Assembly: GCA_019244985.1 (NCBI GenBank)
Contig: JAFASB010000509.1
Span: 1 to 5,020, forward strand
DNA: 5,020 bases
Reading direction: 5' to 3'
From: Acidimicrobiia bacterium
GTDB lineage: Bacteria > Actinomycetota > Acidimicrobiia > Acidimicrobiales > AC-14
Every line of letters begins with the position of its first letter. Positions within the stretch are counted from its first letter, which is position 1. Positions 1 to 5,020 of the stretch are shown here, in pieces. Under the pieces are notes generated by a model. That model saw only the letters and a program-made list of their open reading frames with translations. It ran no database searches and was not told the DNA's origin. A program made the translations under genes and the position numbers.

Positions 1-114
1 GACGGGTGGTTGCGCAAGAAGTTCACCGAGCTGGGCGTCATCCAGTTCGAGGACTGGACCGACACCACCGAGGAATACACCGAGCTGGATGCTGTCGCCG
101 CCGATCGCGGCTAG
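1..114 (+). CDS. 3' end of an unidentified protein gene (partial)
   Basis: Frame 1 is open from the window edge to a TAG at 112-114 and gives a 37-residue C-terminal segment that begins DGWLRKKFTELGV and ends AADRG. It reads as real coding sequence: nearly every codon ends in G or C and the composition is balanced, while the other two frames give Arg/Pro/Ser-rich shadow peptides. The segment is acidic, with Trp, Tyr and Thr-Glu clusters, and matches no family I can name with confidence. The TAG may not be the true end. Coding character continues directly after it in frame 3 up to 218, as described in the next entry, so the gene may carry a one-base frameshift near 111-114. It lies immediately upstream of the amidohydrolase gene and is probably in the same operon. 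Confidence 0.55.
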   Translation, partial: DGWLRKKFTELGVIQFEDWTDTTEEYTELDAVAADRG

Positions 115-218
115 GCCATCCGTCCTTCGACGCGGAGCAGGACGAGGCCCGCTTCGCCCAGAAGATGTTCGTCGGGGAAGTGCTCCCCGCCATTCGGGAG
201 GTAGCCGATGCCCCATGA
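115..218 (+). pseudogene. Frame-shifted C-terminal tail of the upstream gene, or gene remnant
   Basis: Frame 3 from about 117 to the TGA at 216-218 encodes a protein-like tail of about 34 residues that includes RFAQKMF and VGEVLPAIREV. Almost every codon ends in G or C, and the other two frames give shadow-type peptides here. There is no start codon with a ribosome binding site that would make this a separate gene. Adding one base near 111-114 (for example CGGCTAGG read as CGGCCTAGG) would join it to the frame 1 segment and remove the TAG. The ending F-x(5)-EVLPAIRE resembles the last helix of luciferase-like flavin-dependent monooxygenases (Fae-EVlPalr), but this is a weak match over a short stretch. 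The stop overlaps the next gene's ATG by 11 bases, a normal arrangement for coupled genes. It could be a sequencing error, a true frameshift, or the scar of a deletion that joined two genes. Confidence 0.45.
197..202 (+). promoter_or_regulatory. Ribosome binding site for the D-aminoacylase-like gene
   Basis: GGAGGT is a full-strength Shine-Dalgarno match, with five bases between it and the ATG at 208. It decides the start in favour of 208. The other nearby ATG at 215 is out of frame with the amidohydrolase. The site lies inside the coding tail of the upstream gene. Confidence 0.8.
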
Positions 219-1893
219 CCTGGTGATTGCCGGCGGGACTGTCGTCGACGGAACAGGGGCGCCGCCGAGGAACGCGGACGTTGCCGTGGACGAGGGCGTC
301 ATCACCGACGTCGGCTCCGACCTCGGTGATGCCCGCCGCCGCATCGACGCCGACGGCGCTGTCGTCACACCCGGCTTCGTCGACGTCCACACCCACTACG
401 ACGGGCAGGCCACCTGGGGCGAGCGCATGACGCCGTCGGCGTGGCACGGCGTGACGACCGTCGTCATGGGCAACTGCGGTGTGGGGTTCGCACCCGTGCG
501 GCCGTCCGACCACGACGTCCTCGTCGAGCTGATGGAGGGTGTCGAGGACATCCCCGGCACCGCCCTGCACGAAGGCCTGGCGTGGGACTGGGAGAGCTTC
601 CCCGAGTACCTCGATGCTCTCGAGCGCCAACCCCGCGACGTCGACGTCGCCGCCCAGGTCCCCCACGGCGCCCTGCGCCTCTTCGTCATGGGCGACAGGG
701 GCGCCGCACGTGAGCCGGCGACCGACGGCGAGGTCGCTGAGATGGCACGCCTCGCCGGTGAAGCGGTCGACGCCGGCGCCCTCGGGTTCACGACCTCGCG
801 CACGCGCAACCACCGCACGAGCAAAGGCGACTGGACACCGACGCTCACGGCCGCCGCCGGCGAGCTGGCCGGGATCGCCGAGGGGCTCGGAAGTGTCGGC
901 AAGGGCGTGCTGCAGGTCGTCTCCGATTTCACCGACCCCAAGGAGGAGGTCACGACCGTGCTCGGCATGGCGGAGTCCTCCGGCCGGCCTCTCTCGATCT
1001 CCTTGACCCAGGTGCCGACCAGGTCCGAGGGCTGGCGGTCGCTGCTCGACACGATCACCGCGGCCAACGAGCGCGGCCTGCAGGTGAAAGCACAGGTGGC
1101 GGCCCGCCCCGTCGGGATCCTGCTGGGGCTGGACTCGACGATCAATCCGCTGGGAGCGTCGCCGACAGCCCGCTCGATCGGCGCCGACGTCGACGCGCTG
1201 CGCCGCGACGACGTCCGCCGCACGATCCTGTCCGAGATGGGCGGGCACTCGCTGTTCCCCTGGGACCACGTCTTCCGTCTCGGTGATCCGCCCGACTACG
1301 AACCGCCGCCCGAGGCCAGCGTCGGCGCCGAGGCGGCGCGGGCGGGGGTCACGCCCGAAGAGCTCGTGTACGACGCCGCGCTGTCCGACGAACTGCTGTA
1401 TGTGCCCTTCCTCAACTATGCCGACGGCGACCTCGAAGCAGTGCGGGCCATGCTCACCCATCCGCACACCGTCCTCGGTCTGAGCGACGGCGGCGCGCAC
1501 GTCGGCACGATCTGCGACGGCAGCTTCCCGACGACGATGCTGACCCACTGGGTGCGTGATCGCACGCGCGGCGACCGGTTGCCGCTCGAGCACGTCGTCG
1601 CCATGCAGACGTCGCGCACGGCACAGCTCGTCGGTTTCCTCGACCGGGGCGTCGTCACTCCCGGCATGCGCGCCGATCTCAACGTCATCGACATGGACGG
1701 CCTCCGCCTCCGCCGTCCGTCGATCGTGCATGACCTGCCCGCCGGTGGACGCCGCTTCGTGCAGCAGGCCACCGGGTATCTCCACACGTTCGTCGCCGGC
1801 GAGGAGACCTACGCAGGGGGTCAGCCGACCGGTGCGCTCCCCGGTCGACTCGTCCGCGGCAGCCAGCCAGCACCGAACGGAGCGTCCCGATGA
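208..1893 (+). CDS. Amidohydrolase, N-acyl-D-amino-acid deacylase (D-aminoacylase-like) family
   Basis: This is a 561-residue cytoplasmic enzyme of the amidohydrolase superfamily, full length for this group. The N-terminal beta-sandwich strand is LVIAGGTVVDGTG (residues 5-17). The metal-site HxH follows in VDVHTHYDGQ (His61, His63), then the GNCG motif with Cys90, and the late Asp in LSDGGAH (Asp427). The C-terminal beta-sandwich segment is VTPGMRADLNVID (about 483-495), followed by the DLPAGGRRFVQQATGY block and TGALPGRLVRG near the end. Characterised D-aminoacylases are zinc enzymes that release free D-amino acids from N-acyl-D-amino acids. The two histidines they use on strands 5 and 6 are not present here: the aligned places read LQVVSDF (235-241) and LSISLTQ (262-268). 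Loss of both is, as far as I recall, typical of a large actinobacterial subfamily often annotated as deacylase without experimental support, so the substrate and even the reaction are uncertain. The gene overlaps its upstream neighbour by 11 bases and its downstream neighbour by 4, so it is probably translated within an operon. Confidence 0.9.
   Translation: MPHDLVIAGGTVVDGTGAPPRNADVAVDEGVITDVGSDLGDARRRIDADGAVVTPGFVDVHTHYDGQATWGERMTPSAWHGVTTVVMGNCGVGFAPVRPSDHDVLVELMEGVEDIPGTALHEGLAWDWESFPEYLDALERQPRDVDVAAQVPHGALRLFVMGDRGAAREPATDGEVAEMARLAGEAVDAGALGFTTSRTRNHRTSKGDWTPTLTAAAGELAGIAEGLGSVGKGVLQVVSDFTDPKEEVTTVLGMAESSGRPLSISLTQVPTRSEGWRSLLDTITAANERGLQVKAQVAARPVGILLGLDSTINPLGASPTARSIGADVDALRRDDVRRTILSEMGGHSLFPWDHVFRLGDPPDYEPPPEASVGAEAARAGVTPEELVYDAALSDELLYVPFLNYADGDLEAVRAMLTHPHTVLGLSDGGAHVGTICDGSFPTTMLTHWVRDRTRGDRLPLEHVVAMQTSRTAQLVGFLDRGVVTPGMRADLNVIDMDGLRLRRPSIVHDLPAGGRRFVQQATGYLHTFVAGEETYAGGQPTGALPGRLVRGSQPAPNGASR
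1879..1882 (+). promoter_or_regulatory. Ribosome binding site for the ACMSD-like gene, with ATGA overlap
   Basis: GGAG lies seven bases before the ATG at 1890, inside the last codons of the preceding gene. The ATGA at 1890-1893 carries both the start of this gene and the TGA of the previous one, a classic layout for translational coupling. This supports 1890 as the start and a shared transcript. Confidence 0.7.
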
Positions 1894-3017
1894 GCAGCAG
1901 CTATCCGATCATCAGCGCCGATTCGCACATCACCGAGCCGGCGAACACCTACGTCGACTTCATCGACCCCGCGTACCTCGACCGCGCTCCCAAGCTGGTC
2001 GACGGCGGCGAGCAGCTCGGCGACATCTTCGTGATCGACGGCATGAAGACGCCGGTGCCGATGGGGTTGGTGGCTGCAGCAGGGAAGCCGGCCGAGGAAA
2101 TTCGCTTCACCGGTGTGAAGTTCGGCGACATCCACCGCTCGGGTTGGGACCCGTCCGCCCGGCTCGCCGATCAAGACCGCGATGGCGTCAGCGCCGAGAT
2201 TCTGTACCCGACGGTTGGGATGGTGCTCTGCAACCACGGCGACGGCGACTACAAGAAGGCCTGCTTCGACGCCTACAACCAGTGGATCGCGTCCTACTGC
2301 GACGCCGATCCCAAGCGGCTGCTGGGCGCAGGGCAGACCGCGTTGCGCTCACCCGAAGAGGGCATCGCCGACCTGGAGGCGATCAAGGCCCTCGGTCTCC
2401 GCGGCGTGATGATGCCCGGCAACCCCGCGTACGAGCACGACTACGACCACCGCGACTGGGACCCGTTCTGGGAGGCCGCAGTCGACCTCGGCCTTCCGCT
2501 CTCGTTCCACATCCTGACGACGCGTTCGGAGAAGCTGCGGGGCCCGCGCCTCAACGGATTCCTCACCGTCGTGCGGGGCTGCCAAGACATCATGGGGACG
2601 CTCGTGTTCGGCGCCGTCTTCGAGCGTCACCCCAACCTGAAGGCCGTGTGCGTCGAAGCGGACGCCGGATGGGTGCCGCATTTCATGTATCGGATGGATC
2701 ACGCCTTCAAGCGCCACCGCTACTGGATGCAGCCCGACCAGCAGCTGACGAAGCTGCCGTCGGAGTACTTCGCCGAAGGCATCTACATCACGTTCCAGGA
2801 CGACTGGACCGCGTTCGCCCAGGCCGACCACATGAACTGGCGACGGCTGATGTGGGCCAACGACTTCCCGCACTCCGACTCGACTTGGCCGTGGAGCCAG
2901 GAGATGCTCGCCGAGCACACCGCCGCCCTGAGCGCGGAGCAGCGCCAAGCGATCCTGTGCGGCAACGTGGCCGAGCTCTACGGCATCGACCTCGAAGGCT
3001 TGCCGGTCGCCGCGTAG
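1890..3017 (+). CDS. Amidohydrolase-2 (ACMSD-like) family metal-dependent hydrolase or decarboxylase
   Basis: This is a 375-residue cytoplasmic TIM-barrel protein of the amidohydrolase-2 family. That family includes 2-amino-3-carboxymuconate-6-semialdehyde decarboxylase (ACMSD) and the gamma-resorcylate and 5-carboxyvanillate decarboxylases, as well as hydrolases. Visible motifs in order are: strand 1 ISADSHITEP with a D-x-H metal pair (Asp11, His13) and Glu16; DRDGVSAEILYPT (96-108); RGVMMPGNP (171-179); the strand 5 histidine LSFHI (His207); HPNLKAVCVEADAGWVPH (247-264), with Glu256 and His264; the strand 8 aspartate in WANDFPHSDSTWPWS (Asp325); and the final CGNVAELYGI helix with Asn359. 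The predicted single-metal set is Asp11, His13, His207 and Asp325. The length and closing motif are those of a complete member. Members with DSH in place of the ACMSD HxH are common in actinobacteria next to flavin monooxygenases and CoA enzymes, mostly with unknown substrates. It is coupled to the preceding amidohydrolase by a 4-base overlap, so the two probably act in one degradative pathway. Decarboxylation or C-C/C-O hydrolysis of an aromatic-derived or carboxylated intermediate is inferred, not shown. Confidence 0.9.
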   Translation: MSSSYPIISADSHITEPANTYVDFIDPAYLDRAPKLVDGGEQLGDIFVIDGMKTPVPMGLVAAAGKPAEEIRFTGVKFGDIHRSGWDPSARLADQDRDGVSAEILYPTVGMVLCNHGDGDYKKACFDAYNQWIASYCDADPKRLLGAGQTALRSPEEGIADLEAIKALGLRGVMMPGNPAYEHDYDHRDWDPFWEAAVDLGLPLSFHILTTRSEKLRGPRLNGFLTVVRGCQDIMGTLVFGAVFERHPNLKAVCVEADAGWVPHFMYRMDHAFKRHRYWMQPDQQLTKLPSEYFAEGIYITFQDDWTAFAQADHMNWRRLMWANDFPHSDSTWPWSQEMLAEHTAALSAEQRQAILCGNVAELYGIDLEGLPVAA

Positions 3018-3020
3018 GGA

Positions 3021-3045
3021 GCGCCGGCAGGAAGCCTCGCCGCGC
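3021..3045 (+). terminator. GC-rich hairpin just after the amidohydrolase stop, possible terminator
   Basis: The hairpin starts four bases after the TAG at 3015-3017. GCG (3021-3023), CGGC (3025-3028) and AGG (3029-3031) pair with CCT (3035-3037), GCCG (3039-3042) and CGC (3043-3045). This gives 10 base pairs with one unpaired C on each side and a loop of AAG. No T-run follows. High-GC actinobacteria often use hairpins without a U-tract, but in sequence this GC-rich such a stem can also arise by chance. If active, it would separate the amidohydrolase operon from the secreted-protein gene. Confidence 0.35.
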
Positions 3046-3049
3046 CGTC

Positions 3050-3073
3050 GAATTGGGAGTCGGAGGGCAATTC
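3050..3073. repeat. Short inverted repeat GAATTG-N12-CAATTC in the intergenic gap
   Basis: Two perfect 6-base arms, GAATTG at 3050-3055 and CAATTC at 3068-3073, face each other across 12 bases. They are the most AT-rich stretches in the local sequence. They lie only 15 bases before the GTG of the secreted-protein gene and overlap the place where its promoter or operator would be expected. The site could be a dimeric regulator's binding site or a chance palindrome. No convincing -35/-10 pair can be drawn in the 70-base gap. Confidence 0.25.
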
Positions 3074-3075
3074 AC

Positions 3076-3080
3076 AGGGG
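3076..3080 (+). promoter_or_regulatory. Ribosome binding site supporting a GTG start
   Basis: AGGGG ends seven bases before the GTG at 3088. There is no ATG or GTG in this frame between the previous stop and 3088, and the residues from 3088 form a clear signal peptide. Together these fix the start. A second purine run, GGAGGG at 3062-3067, is about 20 bases away, too far to serve this start. Confidence 0.65.
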
Positions 3081-3087
3081 TGGCGCA

Positions 3088-5020
3088 GTGAAAAGGGTCC
3101 GTACAGTTGTCGTTGTCGTGGTCGCGCTCGTGGCCACGACGTTGGCCGCACCGGCGTTGGCGCGCAGCCGAGCCGCGCGGGCAACGCCGGCCCGTCCCAC
3201 CATCCAGGTCTTGTCGACGCGCGCCGACCTGATTTCGGGCGGTGAAGCGCTGGTCGCCATCGTGCTGCCGCCGGGCACGAACCCCCAGACGGTCAAGGTG
3301 CGGCTGCGGTCAACGGACGTGACGAACGCATTCGGCGTCCGCGCCAACGGCCAGTACGAGGGTCTGGTGACCGGCCTCGTCGTCGGAGCGAACACCCTCA
3401 CCGCCGTCCTGCCCGGCGGAGCGACGGCGACGCAAACCCTCGTCGACCACGCCGCCGGTGGCCCGCTGTTCTCAGGACCACAGGTCCAGCCGTGGGTCTG
3501 CCAGAACGGCTCGAAGGACCCGCAGTGCAATGCCCCAGCCACCTACACGTACCAGTACAAGTCCTCGGTCACGGGAGGCTTTCAGACCTACGACCCCAGC
3601 AAGCCGCCGTCGGACCTGGCGACGACCACGACGCAGAACGGCGTCACGGTCCCGTTCATCGTGCGCACGGAGACGGGCTACATGGACCGGGACCAGTACC
3701 AGATCTCGGTGCTGTTCCAGCCTGACAAGCCGTGGACGGCGTGGGCTCCTCAGCCCCAGTTCGTGCACAAGCTGCTGATCACGCACGGTGCCAGCTGCGG
3801 AATCGACCACCAGTCCGGCAGCGCTCCCAGCACGACGAGCGACACCGTCGGCGTGCCCGGCGCGCCGGGCGTCAGCAGCAGCCCGGGCACGGCGCTCGGC
3901 CTCGGCTTTGCCGTGATGTCGACCGCCCTCGACAACGCCGGCCACAACTGCAACCTCCTCACCGAGGCCGAGTCCCTCGTAATGGCCAAGGAGCACCTGG
4001 TCGACCGCTACGGCACGCTGCGCTTCACCATCGGCACCGGTTGCTCGGGCGGGTCGCTCGTGCAACAGCAGGTCGCCAATGCCTATCCCGGCGTGTACCA
4101 GGGCATCCTCCCGCAGTGCTCCTTCCCCGATGCCTGGTCAACGGGCCAGCAGCTCGCTGACTACCACCTGACTCGCTCCTACTTCGAACATCCGGACACG
4201 TGGGGCACGGGCATCGTCTGGACGCCCAACCAGATCGCGGCGGTGGAGGGCCATCCGAACCACGCCAACGCCATCATCTTCGACACCGTGTACTGGAACG
4301 CGCTCGCCAACCCCAGCAACAACTGCGCCGGCGTTCCGGCTGCGGACCTGTACAACGCCCAGAAGAATCCGGGTGGCGTGCGTTGCACGCTCGCCGACGA
4401 CATGATCAACGTCTTCGCCCCGCGTCCGCAGTCGGTGTGGTCCGCCAACGAGCAGAAGCTGGGTCGCGGGTTCGCGGGCCTGCCGATCGACAACGTCGGC
4501 GTCGAGTACGGACTCGTCGCCCTGCAGCAGGGGACGATCACGCCGGCGCAGTTCGTCGACCTGAACACCAAGCTCGGCGGCGCTGACATCGATCTGAACC
4601 CGACACCAGCCCGCGTGGCGGCGACCGAGCCGGCGCTGGCGAACGACTACCGCAGCGGCGCCGTGAACGAGACCAACAATCTCACGGGAGTCGCCATCAT
4701 CGATTTGCGCGGGCCCGACCCCGGTGCGTTCCACGACGCCTACCGGTCGTGGACAATTCGGGCCCGACTCGAGAAGCAGGAAGGCCACCCGCCCAAGAAC
4801 CACGTGATCTGGGTCGGGCCCGTCCCGCTGATCGGCGACCCCCAGTACACGACACGGGGGCTGCTTGCGATGGACAAGTGGCTGTCGGCCGTCGAGGCCG
4901 ACCACCGGTCTCTCTCGCTGGCCGACAAGGTGGCCGCCGACCGCCCCGCCGACGTCCACGACCAATGCTCGGACATCCCCGGCTTCGAGCAGATCGCCGT
5001 CCCCGGTGTCGGGCCTGTGT
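3088..5020 (+). CDS. Secreted DUF6351-like protein, probable alpha/beta-hydrolase (3' end outside window)
   Basis: The frame is open from the GTG at 3088 to the window edge, giving 644 residues with no stop. Residues 1-25 are a Sec-type signal peptide: a basic MKRVR start, a Val/Ala/Leu-rich core, and likely cleavage after APALA at residue 25. A beta-rich N-terminal part follows (about 38-125), with VLSTRADLISGGEALV and GLVTGLVVGANTL, then SGPQVQPWVC. This pattern is how I recognise the DUF6351 family, from memory. The hydrolase-like part has a strand and oxyanion-type HG in LLITHGASCG (229-238), a Ser/Gly/Pro-rich loop (about 242-268), and the nucleophile-elbow motif GTGCSGGS with GCSGG at 318-322, predicting Ser320. 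Later comes IIDLRGPDPGAFHDAY (537-552), where an acid and histidine could sit. Nine Cys occur after the signal peptide, which suggests disulfides in an exported protein. The Cys just before the nucleophile recalls tannase/feruloyl esterases, where it bonds to a Cys beside the catalytic His. DVHDQC (622-627) is one possible partner site. Activity and substrate are unknown; an extracellular esterase or polyester-type hydrolase is inference. Confidence 0.8.
   Translation, partial: MKRVRTVVVVVVALVATTLAAPALARSRAARATPARPTIQVLSTRADLISGGEALVAIVLPPGTNPQTVKVRLRSTDVTNAFGVRANGQYEGLVTGLVVGANTLTAVLPGGATATQTLVDHAAGGPLFSGPQVQPWVCQNGSKDPQCNAPATYTYQYKSSVTGGFQTYDPSKPPSDLATTTTQNGVTVPFIVRTETGYMDRDQYQISVLFQPDKPWTAWAPQPQFVHKLLITHGASCGIDHQSGSAPSTTSDTVGVPGAPGVSSSPGTALGLGFAVMSTALDNAGHNCNLLTEAESLVMAKEHLVDRYGTLRFTIGTGCSGGSLVQQQVANAYPGVYQGILPQCSFPDAWSTGQQLADYHLTRSYFEHPDTWGTGIVWTPNQIAAVEGHPNHANAIIFDTVYWNALANPSNNCAGVPAADLYNAQKNPGGVRCTLADDMINVFAPRPQSVWSANEQKLGRGFAGLPIDNVGVEYGLVALQQGTITPAQFVDLNTKLGGADIDLNPTPARVAATEPALANDYRSGAVNETNNLTGVAIIDLRGPDPGAFHDAYRSWTIRARLEKQEGHPPKNHVIWVGPVPLIGDPQYTTRGLLAMDKWLSAVEADHRSLSLADKVAADRPADVHDQCSDIPGFEQIAVPGVGPV

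Noticed and set aside
6..218. A single small gene starting at GTG 6 in frame 3
   Set aside because: Residues before about 117 in this frame are shadow-like (Arg/His-rich), while frame 1 is coding there. Only the last third is protein-like, so it is treated as a frame-shifted tail and not as a separate gene.
396..1223. 275-codon open frame on the - strand opposite the D-aminoacylase-like gene
   Set aside because: Ser/Arg/Pro-rich antisense shadow of a gene whose motifs are unambiguous on the + strand.
3018..3087. A sigma-70-type promoter for the secreted-protein gene
   Set aside because: TTGGGA at 3053-3058 could pass as a -35 box, but the place where the -10 should be reads AGGGGT and overlaps the ribosome binding site.
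1556..3091. Long + strand open frame of 511 codons spanning the end of the first amidohydrolase and all of the second
   Set aside because: Its product is dominated by Arg, Pro, Ser and Ala with no motif, and it overlaps two genes with clear family motifs. In high-GC sequence such shadow frames stay open by chance.
3472..4065. 197-codon open frame on the - strand
   Set aside because: Ala/Arg/Val/Gly-rich shadow of the secreted-protein gene, with no independent coding evidence.
4138..4965. 275-codon open frame on the - strand opposite the secreted-protein gene
   Set aside because: It lies opposite a well-supported frame. It has a Val/Gly/Arg-rich shadow composition, no ribosome binding site that I can see, and no recognisable domain.

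Overview
The window is GC-rich throughout. Third codon positions are almost all G or C in the real reading frames, and one gene starts with GTG. Shine-Dalgarno sites are purine-rich. This fits a high-GC Gram-positive (actinobacterial) chromosome; the lineage within that group cannot be fixed from the sequence alone. All supported genes lie on the + strand and coding density is very high. I see no RNA gene, mobile element, CRISPR array or prophage signal.

Layout. (1) Positions 1-218 hold the 3' end of a gene that enters from the left. Coding character runs in frame 1 up to a TAG at 112-114, then moves to frame 3 and ends at a TGA at 216-218. This looks like a one-base frameshift or a gene remnant. 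(2) 208-1893 encodes a 561-residue amidohydrolase of the N-acyl-D-amino-acid deacylase (D-aminoacylase-like) superfamily branch. (3) 1890-3017 encodes a 375-residue metal-dependent hydrolase of the amidohydrolase-2 (ACMSD-like) family. Its start overlaps the previous stop by 4 bases (ATGA). (4) 3018-3087 is a 70-base gap with a GC-rich hairpin and a small AT-rich inverted repeat. (5) 3088 to the window end encodes a secreted protein that I recognise as DUF6351-like. It has a signal peptide and a GCSGG nucleophile-elbow-like motif, and its 3' end lies beyond the window.

How the genes work together. The tail of gene 1 overlaps the start of gene 2, and gene 2 overlaps gene 3, so these three probably form one translationally coupled operon. 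Two unrelated amidohydrolase-fold enzymes side by side suggest a catabolic pathway in which one cleaves or isomerises a C-N or related bond and the other hydrolyses or decarboxylates a carboxylated intermediate. The substrate cannot be named from the sequence. The secreted DUF6351-like protein has its own ribosome binding site after a possible terminator. It may be an independent unit, or it may supply substrate to the same pathway by cleaving an extracellular ester. That link is inference from adjacency only.

No clearly new multi-gene system is visible. The points most worth a second look are the frame switch at the left end, the loss of two expected metal-ligand histidines in the D-aminoacylase-like protein, and the uncharacterised secreted hydrolase.
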